From positions 1-64,000 of the forward strand of contig NZ_BIME01000003.1 of the NCBI RefSeq assembly GCF_004000925.1: a DNA stretch of 64,000 nucleotides, read 5' to 3'. Below are positions 1 to 10,295 of this stretch, piece after piece. A program made the translations under genes and the position numbers. Positions within the stretch are counted from its first letter, which is position 1, and each line of letters begins with the position of its first letter. This DNA comes from Paenibacillus illinoisensis NBRC 15959 (lineage in GTDB: Bacteria; Bacillota; Bacilli; Paenibacillales; Paenibacillaceae). The notes below the pieces were generated by a model. The model was not told the DNA's origin, ran no database searches, and saw only the letters and a program-made list of their open reading frames with translations.

Positions 1-107
1 TAAAGTCCATTAACCCGCAGACCAATCCGGGCAATCGGGAAGGGTGCGAGTGAACAGATATCTATGGTACCATTCTAATTTTATTAACAGGAAATCTTAT
101 ACGTGTA

Positions 108-830
108 TTAGAGCGTAACCCAACCATACTTGATGGAGTTAATAACGGCTTGTGTACGGTCATCTACTTCCATCTTCTGCAGAATGCTGCTGACATGGTT
201 TTTCACCGTTTTTTCACTGATGAACAGGAATTCACCAATCATTTTGTTACTCTTACCTTCAGCCATCAGACGAAGCACTTCTGCCTCACGACGAGTGAGC
301 GGGTTGTTATCGCCAGCGACAAATTTAACCCCAGCTTCTTTTGAAGCACCTTCGCTCATCGCACCTGTTTCATTAAGATACGTCATACGACGCAGCTGCA
401 TGATCAGTTTGCCTGTTACTTTAGGGTGAATGAACGCATGCCCCTCATGAACGGAACGAATCGCATTGATTAGGGATTCAGCTTCCATATCCTTCAGCAA
501 GTATCCGTTGGCACCTTTACGCAAAGTCTCAAATACATAACTTTCATCATCATGAATAGAAAGAATAATGACTTTAACGTCCGGGAACAGCTCACGCAGT
601 TTCTCCGTCGCTTCAACCCCGTTCTCCACAGGCATGTTGATATCCATTAGAACGATATCCGGCTTCTCCTGGTTACAGAATTCAAGCACCTGAATCCCAT
701 CGCCACATTCGCCGATGACCTCAATATCGTCCTCCATGTTCAAAATGCGTTTTAGCCCTTCACGGAACAGCTGATGATCGTCAGCCAAAAGAACTTTAAT
801 TGATGTATTACCAGTATCACGGTTTTCCAT
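108..830 (-). CDS. degU: Response regulator DegU
   Basis: DNA-binding response regulator of the DegS-DegU two-component system (NarL/FixJ family), known in Bacillus for control of exoenzymes, competence, motility and biofilm. Seen: a receiver domain at residues 11-127 with the acidic pair Asp17-Asp18, phospho-acceptor Asp63 in LMDINMP, Ser91 and Lys113; then a linker and a LuxR-type helix-turn-helix at about 176-237 ([17 protein letters not shown]). At 240 residues it has the usual family length. The ATG at 830 follows AAAGGAG, which lies in the 3' end of degS; degS stops 4 nt before it, so the two are translationally coupled. The 107 bases after the stop reach the window edge, and I cannot support a gene in them. 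Confidence 0.97.
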   Translation of the reverse strand: MENRDTGNTSIKVLLADDHQLFREGLKRILNMEDDIEVIGECGDGIQVLEFCNQEKPDIVLMDINMPVENGVEATEKLRELFPDVKVIILSIHDDESYVFETLRKGANGYLLKDMEAESLINAIRSVHEGHAFIHPKVTGKLIMQLRRMTYLNETGAMSEGASKEAGVKFVAGDNNPLTRREAEVLRLMAEGKSNKMIGEFLFISEKTVKNHVSSILQKMEVDDRTQAVINSIKYGWVTL

Positions 831-834
831 CCTG

Positions 835-1995
835 CTACTCCTTTCCCTTATCCACGTTTGTCGGGATATGAATCACGATTTTGGTTCCTTGATTTTCTGC
901 GGATTCAATCTCTATTCTGCCTTCCAGCAGTTCAACCCGTTCTCTCATCCCAATCAGACCGAAATGGTTGTGATCCTTGCTTTTCTTCGCAAGAAGCTCC
1001 GGTTTGAAGCCAAGCCCATTGTCCTGAACGACAATTTTGACGAGCTGAGCCTGGTATGTAATTTCCACTACAACATGAGTGGGATAAGCATGCTTTGCAG
1101 CATTGGATAGACCCTCCTGCACGAGACGGTAGATTGCAGCCTCCATTGCAGAAGACAAGCGGTGTTCCTTGCCTCTTGTTTCAAAAATCGAGCGAATTTT
1201 TGTTTTTACTTCAAAATCCTGCACGTATTTCCGAAGCGTTGGAATCAATCCCAAGTCATCCAGTGCCATAGGACGCAAATTGAATATTACTTTTCTCATT
1301 TCTTCAAGACTGGAACGAACCTGGCCTTTCAAATCTATTATTTCGGCCTGGACCATCTTAAAATCCTGCTTAATGAGCATTCTTTCTACAATTTCCGTCC
1401 TAAGTACTAGATTGGCGAGCATCTGCGCAGGCCCGTCATGAATCTCACGTGCAATGCGCTTCCGCTCTTCTTCCTGGGCCAAAATTATTTTCAAACCAAT
1501 CATTTGTCGATTCTTGGCGGACTCAATGATCCGGGTCACTTGACCCAGCTCACCTGACAAGTACTCCAGTACGACCCCCATCTGCGAACCAATCGTTTCA
1601 GCACGCTCCACAGAAGCCTCCACATTTTTGGCACGCTTCTGCAGGTCATCCCGACGGGCCTTCAGATACATTTCCTTCTCACGATAAATCATCAGGTCCA
1701 GCTGCAACTGCGTCGCTTTCTCATACGCCTGCTTGATATCATGCTCGGAATAACGGACGAAGTCACGGCTAACCTCAGTCAGACGGATCCGGGAGCGGCG
1801 GTAGTTGAGCTCCAATTGATCTACTTTCTCGATCGTTTCCGCCGTCTCCTTCAGAACCGACTTCAACTCCTCATTTAGAGTTTTTAGCTCCTCACGGGTT
1901 GAGTCCATGATTTCGAACATTTGATATTTGCTGTTTTCCATGACTTGTATGGCGTTTTTAATGACGCGGTCTATGGCATCGGCTTGTAAATCCAC
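835..1995 (-). CDS. degS: Sensor histidine kinase DegS
   Basis: Cytoplasmic sensor kinase partner of DegU. Seen: no membrane segment; a long coiled-coil DegS sensor region (residues about 1-165); the HisKA_3 dimerisation/phosphoacceptor motif EERKRIAREIHDG with His186; and a HATPase_c domain with an N-box (GLSNAAKHA), a G1 box (QDNGLGF) and a G2 region (GLIGMRERV). The start is GTG at 1995 with GGAG ten bases upstream. The 386-residue length is normal for DegS. The preceding gene ends only 47 bp upstream, with no intrinsic terminator between them, so degS-degU may be partly read through from the glycosidase-like gene. A TATGAT-like -10 lies in that short gap, but I see no convincing -35. Confidence 0.97.
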   Translation of the reverse strand: MDLQADAIDRVIKNAIQVMENSKYQMFEIMDSTREELKTLNEELKSVLKETAETIEKVDQLELNYRRSRIRLTEVSRDFVRYSEHDIKQAYEKATQLQLDLMIYREKEMYLKARRDDLQKRAKNVEASVERAETIGSQMGVVLEYLSGELGQVTRIIESAKNRQMIGLKIILAQEEERKRIAREIHDGPAQMLANLVLRTEIVERMLIKQDFKMVQAEIIDLKGQVRSSLEEMRKVIFNLRPMALDDLGLIPTLRKYVQDFEVKTKIRSIFETRGKEHRLSSAMEAAIYRLVQEGLSNAAKHAYPTHVVVEITYQAQLVKIVVQDNGLGFKPELLAKKSKDHNHFGLIGMRERVELLEGRIEIESAENQGTKIVIHIPTNVDKGKE

Positions 1996-2042
1996 GTTAG
2001 TTCGACTCCATTTCTATCGTTTCCGGTATATATCATACCATA

Positions 2043-4808
2043 TCACGATGAGATGGTAACGGTCTTCGTTTTCTGTTCCCATTTTACAGTCAATCCAAGT
2101 TGCTCGGAAACGAGTCGAAGAGGGACTAAAGTCCTACCTCCAGATACATATGGGGCTACTGTTGCGCTCTGTCTTTTTCCATTCAAGATGAATTCTTTCT
2201 GTCCCACGACCAGATCAATCAGTTTCCCGCCGCGAATAACGGTGATCCGCTGATTTTTGCTATCCCAGCTTGCCTGTCCTCCAAAGGCATCCAGCACATG
2301 CTTGATTGGGACATATGTTGTACCATTTTTCAGCACCGGTGCTGCATCAATTGCCTTTTTTGTTCCGTTCACTGTCATCGACTTCTGTCCAAGTACAAGG
2401 GAAGCTGTTCCTGTAGGCAGTCCTACTTCACTGGATTTCGATGGCATGGTGAAGGCAATGTTATCAAATGCAACGGTACCTGTCATGGCGCGCTCATCCT
2501 GGCCCTCTTCTACATTGACTACATAGACACGTTTCAGCTTGGCTGGATATGCAATGTTCAGACCGCTCAGGTCCACGTTCACCTTTTTCCACCCGCTCCA
2601 GTCAATGGCCTTCGCGAGATCAGCATATACGGTTTTCCCATTGGCATCCGTAAACTCTGCACGGAGCCAGTTCAGGCTCTTGTCACCCATTACATCCATC
2701 GACATGGACGTTGCGGCTGAAGATACTTCTCTGCCTGTTGTCCCGTTCAATTGGGCATAAGCATACATTTTCCCTGTACCTGCAGTCATGTCGTAGCTCA
2801 GCTGAAGCACTTTGGAGCCAGCCTTTTCACCTGTACCCGCCGTTACGGCTGCTGAACCAGTTACGCCAGTGGCGTTCGTTGTAAAGTTGATTGGATAACT
2901 TACATTCTCGAAGTTCTCCCAGGTGGTTTCGCTGTCAGCAGCCGTAAGAACAACGACCGTACTGTAGCCGTCATAACGACCGATTGCGTATCCAACCTGT
3001 GCTCCTGAATTTACAGAAGATACCGTTAATTGATCGCCAGCCACTTTACCTTTGAAACCGATAAATTCCCATGTCAGCGAATCAGCCGGAACGGTTACAC
3101 TTTGCCCATCTTTCGTCTTCGCAGTCACAGGGATCGACATGGTCGTTCCCGCTTTCAGCGAGCCACGACCAGAACCTGCAGTCAGAGAGGATAGCTCGCT
3201 TCCACCGAGCACCGTTACTTTAACGGTAGAAGATGCTCCGTTGCTGGTTGCTGTGAGCGTAGCCGTTCCCGGTTTAACACCCTTAATCACGCCATTACTC
3301 ACGCTGACGATGCCATTGTTGCTTGATTTCCAGGTCAGCTTGATGTCTCCGGTCGCAATCGGGTTGTAATACGTGTCATACCCTTTGGCTGAATACTCGC
3401 CCTCTTGTCCTACCAGCAGCGTTTGACTGCCACTTACAGCGAAGCCTTTCAGCTTGCCTTCCGGAGCGGTAGAGAATACGCCGAGTGTGTTTACGACCTG
3501 ACGCTGCTCTGTGCCATATTCTGTATTGAAAGTCAGACTAGCATTTTCTTCCCCAAGCGGACGTGTCACCATGGTGGTAGAGCCGCCTCCGTCCAGGTTC
3601 ATGCCTTTCCATACTCCGATACTGGTCATGAAGGATTGCAATTCAGTCAGCGACAAGCCGCTGCTGTTACTGTTTTTCTCAGCCGCAATAATATAGACAT
3701 ATCGACCATCCTGAGAATAGCCTACCGCTGTTCTCGCACGAATACCTCCAATACCGGAAGAGGCGATATCACGGGAGAAAGTAGCCGCTTTGCCTCCGTT
3801 GACAAGGATGGTATGACCACCAATCATCATGTCCAGATTGGTTGGATCCACCGATTGTCCGGTTGTTTTGGCTACGAGCTTGTAGTCCGCATTAAGCGTC
3901 TGTCCCACGGAGAGGTGAGTCATGATCCAGGTAGCGGCTGTTCCGTGTGCACGCAAAATGTACCCGTCCTCCGGTACCGTCATGTCCAGTGCCTTTTTGT
4001 CGGAAATTTGCGTAATGACGCCATTCTGTACCAGCACCTCTGTTGGTGTCGTAGAAGGGTCATTCGGACGCTTGGTTGAAGTCCAGGCAGATGTATAAAT
4101 ATACATCGAGTTGGCGTGACTGTATTTGACCGAGCCTGACTCTACCGTATAGTCTTCCTTGTTAATTCCGCGTAGAGCAAACGTAGAACCGTCATCGGCC
4201 TTCACCGTACCGTCGAAAGAGTATTCGTCGATCATCGGTTTGCCATCTTTAGTCACGATGAGAGCATACATACCTGTCAGTTCCGAAGGTGTGGAGATCA
4301 GAACACCGTCTGAGACCTGTCCACCAATTGGAGCAAGCTCCCCGGATACGTTAAAATAATCACCGTTCACGGCAGCAACTGCACCGTTTTCCTTGGCCAT
4401 GCCGCCTGTGCTTTGTTTACTGTTCAAGTTGCCGCCCTTACCTGTCATCACATCGAGTTTCACATAAGGGTTTTGCAGATCTACCTGAATTACGTCTGCC
4501 AGCACATTCACTTTCGAGCCGGATCTTGTGGTTGTATATTTGTATTTCATGAGCTTCGCGCCGGAAGTCAGAATTTCCTCACTTAACTTGCTTGTACTTG
4601 TAGATGCCGCAGCAGCTACCGACTGCCACGTCGTTCCCGACCAGACCTGCTGCCCTGCTCCCAAAACCGGTGCAATCCAGATCACACCTGCCAGTGTCAC
4701 AATTGCCCATTTCTTCGCCTTGCTGCCCTTCACGTCTTCCAGCGGTTTCCCGTGTTTCCCCAGCATGTTTGAAACGTCTCTCCCATCTTGTATATCAATC
4801 TTAGACAT
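2043..4808 (-). CDS. Exported phosphodiester glycosidase-family protein with Big_2 and stalk domains
   Basis: Seen: a basic, polar N-terminus of about 35 residues, then one hydrophobic segment (about 34-50) that can act as signal or membrane anchor; a NAGPA/phosphodiester-glycosidase domain (about 95-450) with AVNGDYFN, GGIRARTAVG and LDGGGSTTM; a Big_2 Ig-like domain (about 455-535); a region resembling a carbohydrate-binding fold (about 635-790); and a C-terminal copper-amine-oxidase-N1 'stalk' domain (about 798-921). Known: this family hydrolyses GlcNAc-phosphodiester links or related glycosides; the substrate here is unknown. The frame extends to a TTG at 4823, but the ATG at 4808 has GGCAGGA six bases upstream and is chosen (921 aa). 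That Shine-Dalgarno partly lies in a hairpin (4817-4832). Confidence 0.85.
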   Translation of the reverse strand: MSKIDIQDGRDVSNMLGKHGKPLEDVKGSKAKKWAIVTLAGVIWIAPVLGAGQQVWSGTTWQSVAAAASTSTSKLSEEILTSGAKLMKYKYTTTRSGSKVNVLADVIQVDLQNPYVKLDVMTGKGGNLNSKQSTGGMAKENGAVAAVNGDYFNVSGELAPIGGQVSDGVLISTPSELTGMYALIVTKDGKPMIDEYSFDGTVKADDGSTFALRGINKEDYTVESGSVKYSHANSMYIYTSAWTSTKRPNDPSTTPTEVLVQNGVITQISDKKALDMTVPEDGYILRAHGTAATWIMTHLSVGQTLNADYKLVAKTTGQSVDPTNLDMMIGGHTILVNGGKAATFSRDIASSGIGGIRARTAVGYSQDGRYVYIIAAEKNSNSSGLSLTELQSFMTSIGVWKGMNLDGGGSTTMVTRPLGEENASLTFNTEYGTEQRQVVNTLGVFSTAPEGKLKGFAVSGSQTLLVGQEGEYSAKGYDTYYNPIATGDIKLTWKSSNNGIVSVSNGVIKGVKPGTATLTATSNGASSTVKVTVLGGSELSSLTAGSGRGSLKAGTTMSIPVTAKTKDGQSVTVPADSLTWEFIGFKGKVAGDQLTVSSVNSGAQVGYAIGRYDGYSTVVVLTAADSETTWENFENVSYPINFTTNATGVTGSAAVTAGTGEKAGSKVLQLSYDMTAGTGKMYAYAQLNGTTGREVSSAATSMSMDVMGDKSLNWLRAEFTDANGKTVYADLAKAIDWSGWKKVNVDLSGLNIAYPAKLKRVYVVNVEEGQDERAMTGTVAFDNIAFTMPSKSSEVGLPTGTASLVLGQKSMTVNGTKKAIDAAPVLKNGTTYVPIKHVLDAFGGQASWDSKNQRITVIRGGKLIDLVVGQKEFILNGKRQSATVAPYVSGGRTLVPLRLVSEQLGLTVKWEQKTKTVTISS

Positions 4809-4816
4809 CAAGTGTC

Positions 4817-4832
4817 CTGCCAAAAATGGCAG
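4817..4832 (-). promoter_or_regulatory. Hairpin overlapping the ribosome-binding site of the glycosidase-like gene
   Basis: Perfect 6-bp inverted repeat (CTGCCA / TGGCAG, 4-nt loop). Its 3' arm supplies the G-rich part of the Shine-Dalgarno for the ATG at 4808. This could dampen translation; regulation is inference only. Confidence 0.4.
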
Positions 4833-4925
4833 AGAACAGCCAGATCCCTAGTATACTCTACTATTAATAGACTGCTTTTCGTGGAAAAAGTTACGCCCGC
4901 AGCCAACTTTGAGGGTATTCCGTAC

Positions 4926-4970
4926 AAAAAAAGACCCCAAGCATGGCATGGAATGGCCACACTTGAAGTC
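4926..4970 (-). terminator. Intrinsic terminator after the 1235-aa SLH protein gene
   Basis: 15-bp stem with several G-U pairs (arms 4956-4970 and 4933-4947), an 8-nt loop, then seven T on the minus strand. It lies 29 bp after the stop at 4999. Confidence 0.9.
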
Positions 4971-4998
4971 GCATTGATATATTCATCTACGTTCCAAA

Positions 4999-7900
4999 TT
5001 ACAAGTAACCCAGTTGATTCAACACTCGCTTCAACATTACTGCAGCTTGTGCACGAGTTGCATTACCTTGAGGTTCAAATGTTCTGGATGTCATCCCCTG
5101 GATGATACCCTCCTGAACTGCTTTGGCAACCGAATCCTTGGATTGAATTTTGCTGCTATCCTTGAACTTGGACAATGTTGAAGCCGCTGATGATTGAAGT
5201 GATACCGGCTTTCCACCGTAACTCAACGCACGAACCATCATAATAGCCATCTGCTCACGGGTGATCAGACTATCTGGTTTGAAGGTTCCATCTGTATTCC
5301 CCGTAATGATTCCTGCTTCTGCAGCAGCACCAATGTAGGCACTCGTCAGGTCACCACCGCGAATATCACGGAAACGACGCGCTGCGGTCTGATCACCTTT
5401 CAGTCCCAGCCCCTTGGCTACCAACTCGGCAAACTCGGCACGTGTGATTTTCTGATTCGGTCCATAGAAAGAACCATTCGTTGTACCAATGATCCACTTG
5501 GATGCGAGTTCTTTGATCACTGGGCCAGCCCAGTGGCTGGCCGTATCCTGATAGCTAACAGAATGGTTGACCGGAACTACCGTCTGATTACCATTCAACT
5601 GTCCTTTGACAATCAATCCCCCAGATGTCGTTGAGAACGTATGCGGTACATTTGCCAAGACCAGCGTTACCGGATCAATATAGGTCAGACCAGAAGTCAA
5701 TGTAGGTGTATTGGATGGAAGCTGCATCGACAGTTGACTTTTGATATTCTGCTCGGCTCGTTGGTTTGTATTTCGGTTAAACGCAGAGAGATATACCTCT
5801 GTAACATTTCCCAGCTTTTGCGCTCCGGCACTGATTAACATACCGTCTATGGTTCCCGAATTGGACACTGGCACAGTCTCCACTTGCACGTAAAGATAGG
5901 AAGCATCAGTACTTGTCGTATTGCCTCCTACACTTTGAAGCAAGCCAGTTACATCAAGATTGGACAGCGGAACCATCCACAAGCGATCTCCGAACTTGAC
6001 TCCGATGGAGCTTGTTCGATTACTGGAAGCAACCTGAGCAAGAGTATTCAACGGGAATCCAATATATGCAGAAGAGTCACTTCCCGGAATTTCCAACACA
6101 ACCGGTTGTCCCGTTTTCCCATTGGTCGTGGCGTATTGATAAGCTTGCATCAGCTTTGCCCCATCTACATTGTATTGCTGCGTGGAACGGTTATTGCGTG
6201 ACATCGTAGATGTTGCAGTAGCTGTATCATTGCTCATCACATACAATGCCTGTCCATAGCTCGAAGCCTCCAGCTCGGTCAACCATGAAGGACGCCCGCT
6301 TGTCTGACTGCCGGTTGAACTTCCACTTTGTTGTAAGGCCAGTGGTCCAAATGCAGCAATCGTATTATTCAACGCATCCCGCAATGGAACAGCCCCTGGC
6401 GTATAACTGACTGTACCCGTTTGACCTGCTGTAGCAGCAGTGGAGAGATTTAGCGTAACCACTGATCCAGTAATTGAAGCAGAAATTACGTTTGTTGTTG
6501 TGCCCCCAAGCTGAACGCTGAACTGGGAAGCCGTAAGAGCCGTTTGAGCCTGGAGTGCATCACGGAAGTTAATATATACCTTGTCCCCTTGAAGGGTAGC
6601 TGATAGGATCTTTCCGTTACCATAAGTGTACGTTACTGGAGCCAAGTTAACATAACCTGCAGGGTTTCCATTCAGGTCAGTTAAACGAAGCGTTCCTGGT
6701 ACATAAGAAAACGTGACGTTTTGTGTACTGGCTACAGTATTGGCCAGCGTCAAAGTAATCAGATCATCCTCAATTTCCGTATCATTCACGTAAACGGCCT
6801 TACCATCTACCAGTACGGAGTATTGACTCTTGAGTGGTTTATTCGTCCGACTAAGCGGCTCATTGTATCTGATCCACATGGTCGTGCCGCTCACTTCTGC
6901 ACTTTTGAATTCAGGCGGCTTCGTATCAATTGTATTACGAACATAGAATCCGCTGAATCCGGCAAGTGCCTGTCCGCGGCTATCTTTTACAGGCCAGGAT
7001 CCAGGCGCATAAGACACTCGCAAGACTTCACCATTTTGGATGGAACGACTAAGAGTTAGCGTAACTACCGAACTGTTATACGTTGAAATACTGTTAATCC
7101 CGACAGCTGATCCATCTGCCGTAACGCTGAATTGTCTCACTGCGTCACTGGAACTGATATAGACCGTCTCCGGATAGTATAGTGTGATGGTATTGTTGTA
7201 GGCACTGCCTTCACGAGGCTTCGACATAATAGAGTCCAGACTGTTCTCCACATCTCTAGCCGAGAAGGCAGCAGCGGCGTTTAGAGATAAATCCTGAATT
7301 TTGCGTGTTCCCGTTCCAGGAGCATAAGCAATTCTAACAACCTGGCCAACAGCTACCCCCGTATCCAGCACAACATGTACACTGTCTCCCGATACATAGG
7401 AGGTGCTTACATTCCGATTTTCCCCATTCACCGTTACCGTGAAGCTGGAAGAAAACGGATCCAGAGTTGAGAGCAGCTCGTCATAGGTCAATCGAATAAT
7501 TGTATTGCTGTACATTTTTGCAGTCTTGAGTACAGGAGGTGTGGTATCCACCGTTAACGTTCTGAAGGACCACGATGTCGCACCATTCAAGCCTGTAAAC
7601 AAGTTCCCTGATTTATCGCGAAAAACATTCGCTGGAACATCCACAGTATACGTCGTGTTGCTCGTCAGACTGGCTTGTGGAATAATTCGCAGCTGCCTTG
7701 GGTTGGAGGTATTAATAACTGTGGTAGAAGCCACAATCCCGCCGTTGGCATTCTTCAAGGTAGCCGAGCCTTTATAATTGGTATCCAGCTCTTTGCTGAA
7801 GGTTAGAGTAAATTCATTCGTAAGTGATACGCCTGTTGCTCCATTCGAAGGAGACAGGGAAGATACGGTTAGTGCAGTTGGATCGGATACAACAGTGAAG

Positions 7901-8706
7901 CCCCACGTGCTCCGCTGAATAGATCCCGTATCATTGTTCTGATCATCGCGCAGGAATCCTTCCGGTATATCTATGTACATCGTACTGTTACTGGTCCAGT
8001 TTTGGGCCGGGTCAATCGTCACCGTAGTTCTAGCTGCATTAAAAGTAAGCTGTGATGAATTGGCATCGATTTCCTCTACAACTGTACTTCCCTGATAGAT
8101 TCTCAGTTTGCCTGCTCCCTTGTTCACTGCACGGTCAAAGGTCAGCTGAATATTGGCAGAAGGCGATACATTCGTTGCTGCATTAGCAGGAAACTGTCCT
8201 GTTAATCGTGCTGAACTGACTCCCGCTGTGCGAAATGTCCATTCTTTGTTCAATCCACCGAACAGCTGTCCATCCGCATATTCAAATGATTGGCTGCCCA
8301 CTGTGACATAAAAGGTGCCCCCTGGCAGCGGTGTTGGCAGCTGAATTCGTACAACTTTACCCAGATTAGGATCTACTGATAAATCATCTGGATTAACCGT
8401 TACTGTTTCACTGTCTACGAGAACCTCTGTAACCACAGAGTCATCCTGAATTCTGCGTATCGAGATTTTATCCGTAGTACCTGCTATTTTTTTGACAGGT
8501 TTAATAAACTCCATCATCAGCGGCACAGTGCCATCTGCCTGTGTTGCGTTTAGTGTTGGTGTTGTTGCACTAATTCCGTTTGTCGTCAGGTCGTCAGCAG
8601 CATACGCAGATTCCAATCCTGTCCATCCGGTTAACCCACCTTGTATAACTAGCATCATAATCATCAGGCTAATGAATCCCTTACGGGCCATTTTTTTCAC
8701 AAACAC
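4999..8706 (-). CDS. Large SLH-domain surface protein with Ig-like repeats
   Basis: Cell-surface protein, 1235 residues. Seen: a signal peptide (about 1-36, ending SAYA); a SbsA-type Ig-like (Big_5) repeat array at about 40-390 with recurring 'P..GATGVS'-style strands; further repeats of the type 'VRISYAPGT' at about 390-810; a unique region at about 815-1050; and three C-terminal SLH domains at about 1057-1100, 1113-1155 and 1177-1225 with motifs TRAE, TREQ and TRAQ. Known: SLH trimers bind pyruvylated secondary cell wall polymer, which CsaB (24645-25814) would make. Start GTG at 8706 has AGGAGG eight bases upstream. It is bounded by its own terminator (4926-4970) and the metK terminator, so it is probably monocistronic. 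Confidence 0.9.
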   Translation of the reverse strand: MFVKKMARKGFISLMIMMLVIQGGLTGWTGLESAYAADDLTTNGISATTPTLNATQADGTVPLMMEFIKPVKKIAGTTDKISIRRIQDDSVVTEVLVDSETVTVNPDDLSVDPNLGKVVRIQLPTPLPGGTFYVTVGSQSFEYADGQLFGGLNKEWTFRTAGVSSARLTGQFPANAATNVSPSANIQLTFDRAVNKGAGKLRIYQGSTVVEEIDANSSQLTFNAARTTVTIDPAQNWTSNSTMYIDIPEGFLRDDQNNDTGSIQRSTWGFTVVSDPTALTVSSLSPSNGATGVSLTNEFTLTFSKELDTNYKGSATLKNANGGIVASTTVINTSNPRQLRIIPQASLTSNTTYTVDVPANVFRDKSGNLFTGLNGATSWSFRTLTVDTTPPVLKTAKMYSNTIIRLTYDELLSTLDPFSSSFTVTVNGENRNVSTSYVSGDSVHVVLDTGVAVGQVVRIAYAPGTGTRKIQDLSLNAAAAFSARDVENSLDSIMSKPREGSAYNNTITLYYPETVYISSSDAVRQFSVTADGSAVGINSISTYNSSVVTLTLSRSIQNGEVLRVSYAPGSWPVKDSRGQALAGFSGFYVRNTIDTKPPEFKSAEVSGTTMWIRYNEPLSRTNKPLKSQYSVLVDGKAVYVNDTEIEDDLITLTLANTVASTQNVTFSYVPGTLRLTDLNGNPAGYVNLAPVTYTYGNGKILSATLQGDKVYINFRDALQAQTALTASQFSVQLGGTTTNVISASITGSVVTLNLSTAATAGQTGTVSYTPGAVPLRDALNNTIAAFGPLALQQSGSSTGSQTSGRPSWLTELEASSYGQALYVMSNDTATATSTMSRNNRSTQQYNVDGAKLMQAYQYATTNGKTGQPVVLEIPGSDSSAYIGFPLNTLAQVASSNRTSSIGVKFGDRLWMVPLSNLDVTGLLQSVGGNTTSTDASYLYVQVETVPVSNSGTIDGMLISAGAQKLGNVTEVYLSAFNRNTNQRAEQNIKSQLSMQLPSNTPTLTSGLTYIDPVTLVLANVPHTFSTTSGGLIVKGQLNGNQTVVPVNHSVSYQDTASHWAGPVIKELASKWIIGTTNGSFYGPNQKITRAEFAELVAKGLGLKGDQTAARRFRDIRGGDLTSAYIGAAAEAGIITGNTDGTFKPDSLITREQMAIMMVRALSYGGKPVSLQSSAASTLSKFKDSSKIQSKDSVAKAVQEGIIQGMTSRTFEPQGNATRAQAAVMLKRVLNQLGYL

Positions 8707-8833
8707 CCATCCTTCCTCCTATCAACCCATTTTCCTATTGTCTGATATACAGACCTCTTTATTTATGTCGGTCACCGGAGGAATTTTGTTTAATAGAATG
8801 GAAATAAAAGGTGTTTATTTTATCATTGTACGC

Positions 8834-8871
8834 AAAAAAGCCCCTGATTCCTGATCGGAACCAAAGGCTTT
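8834..8871 (-). terminator. Intrinsic terminator of metK
   Basis: Hairpin with arms 8857-8871 and 8837-8851 (GGCTTT/AAAGCC base with an imperfect upper stem), followed by a six-T run on the minus strand, 19 bp after the metK stop. Confidence 0.85.
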
Positions 8872-8889
8872 GATCTATCGCAATTGAAC

Positions 8890-10092
8890 TTACAGACCCG
8901 CTTGAGCTTTCAAAGCATCGGCTTTGTCCACTTGCTCCCAAGGTACATCCAGATCTGTGCGGCCGAAGTGACCGTAAGCAGCCGTTTGTTTGTAAATTGG
9001 GCGACGCAGATCCAGCATACGGATGATGCCAGCTGGACGCAGATCGAAGTTGTTACGTACCAACTCAACCAGCTTCTCTTCGCTGACTTTGCCAGTTCCG
9101 TATGTATCCACGTTGATCGATACCGGGTTGGCTACACCAATCGCATAAGCGAGCTGGATTTCCACTTTGTCTGCAAGACCTGCAGCAACGAGGTTCTTCG
9201 CTACGTAGCGAGCCGCGTAAGCAGCGGAACGGTCTACTTTTGTCGGATCTTTACCGGAGAATGCGCCACCGCCGTGACGTGCATAACCGCCGTAGGTATC
9301 TACGATGATTTTACGTCCAGTCAGGCCTGCATCTCCTTGAGGTCCGCCAATAACGAAACGTCCTGTTGGGTTGATGAAATATTTAGTCTGCTCATCCAGC
9401 AATTCAGCCGGAACGACAGGCAGGATAACTTGTTCTTTAATATCTTTTTGAATCTGCTCAAGGGTAATCTCTTCAGCGTGCTGAGTGGATACTACAATTG
9501 TATCGACACGAACTACTTTGTCGCCGTCGTATTCGATCGTTACTTGAGTTTTACCGTCCGGACGGAGGTAATCCAGTGTACCGTTTTTACGCACCTCAGC
9601 TAGGCGGCGTGCAATACGGTGGGACAATGCGATTGGCAATGGCATGAGTTCTGGTGTTTCATTCGTTGCAAACCCGAACATCAGGCCTTGGTCACCCGCA
9701 CCGATGTTTTCTGTTTCGCGAGCGACTTGAGCCGGGTCACGGTTCTCCAGAGCTGCGTTAACCCCTTGCGCGATATCGGCAGACTGCTCGTTCAGAGAAG
9801 TCAGAACGGCACAAGTGTTGTAGTCAAAACCATATTTGGCACGTGTGTACCCGATTTCCTTAACCGTGTTACGTACAATGGCCGGAATGTCTACGTATTC
9901 AGAAGCTGAACTGATTTCACCGATGACAAGCACTAGGCCTGTAGCCACGGAAACTTCGCACGCTACGCGAGCGTTTGGATCATTCGCCAGAAACGCGTCC
10001 AATACGGCGTCCGAGATCTGGTCGCAAATCTTATCCGGATGTCCTTCGGTTACAGACTCCGATGTGAATAGATGTCGGCCTTTAACAGACAT
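8890..10092 (-). CDS. metK: S-adenosylmethionine synthase
   Basis: Makes SAM from methionine and ATP in the cytoplasm. Seen: the 400-residue length typical of bacterial MetK; N-terminal [10 protein letters not shown] with the ATP-binding His; [28 protein letters not shown] near the C-terminal third; and the [18 protein letters not shown] end. ATG at 10092 follows GGGAGG at ten bases. The gene sits alone between the SASP gene and the SLH protein gene, with its own terminator. Its 5' leader (10093-10290) is unusual; no S-box SAM riboswitch could be recognised in it, although many Bacilli metK genes carry one. Confidence 0.98.
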   Translation of the reverse strand: MSVKGRHLFTSESVTEGHPDKICDQISDAVLDAFLANDPNARVACEVSVATGLVLVIGEISSASEYVDIPAIVRNTVKEIGYTRAKYGFDYNTCAVLTSLNEQSADIAQGVNAALENRDPAQVARETENIGAGDQGLMFGFATNETPELMPLPIALSHRIARRLAEVRKNGTLDYLRPDGKTQVTIEYDGDKVVRVDTIVVSTQHAEEITLEQIQKDIKEQVILPVVPAELLDEQTKYFINPTGRFVIGGPQGDAGLTGRKIIVDTYGGYARHGGGAFSGKDPTKVDRSAAYAARYVAKNLVAAGLADKVEIQLAYAIGVANPVSINVDTYGTGKVSEEKLVELVRNNFDLRPAGIIRMLDLRRPIYKQTAAYGHFGRTDLDVPWEQVDKADALKAQAGL

Positions 10093-10247
10093 GAAGTTTC
10101 AACCTCCCATAACTAGTAGTATGGCGATTGCCCGAACAAAACATTTACGGTGATTCGTTCACTGTACCCTCGAAAGCTTTCCGGGCGGAATAAGGACGCA
10201 GGGTCCGCAGTTACGAAGATAAGGATTTTTCAGGTAATTGCCCTAAC

Positions 10248-10280
10248 AAAAAATCAACCTTTTCCTCCTGGAAAAGGTTG
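10248..10280 (-). terminator. Perfect hairpin with T run between the SASP gene and metK
   Basis: 11-bp perfect stem (arms 10270-10280 and 10255-10265), 4-nt loop, then six T on the minus strand. It can be the SASP gene terminator (stop at 10348). However, it also lies just downstream of the predicted metK start of transcription, so it could act as an attenuator. Confidence 0.8.
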
Positions 10281-10295
10281 CATACCTCAACTGCC

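Noticed and set aside
1..107. Start of a further gene downstream of degU
   Set aside because: An ATG at the extreme left edge (minus strand) has too little sequence after it to judge.
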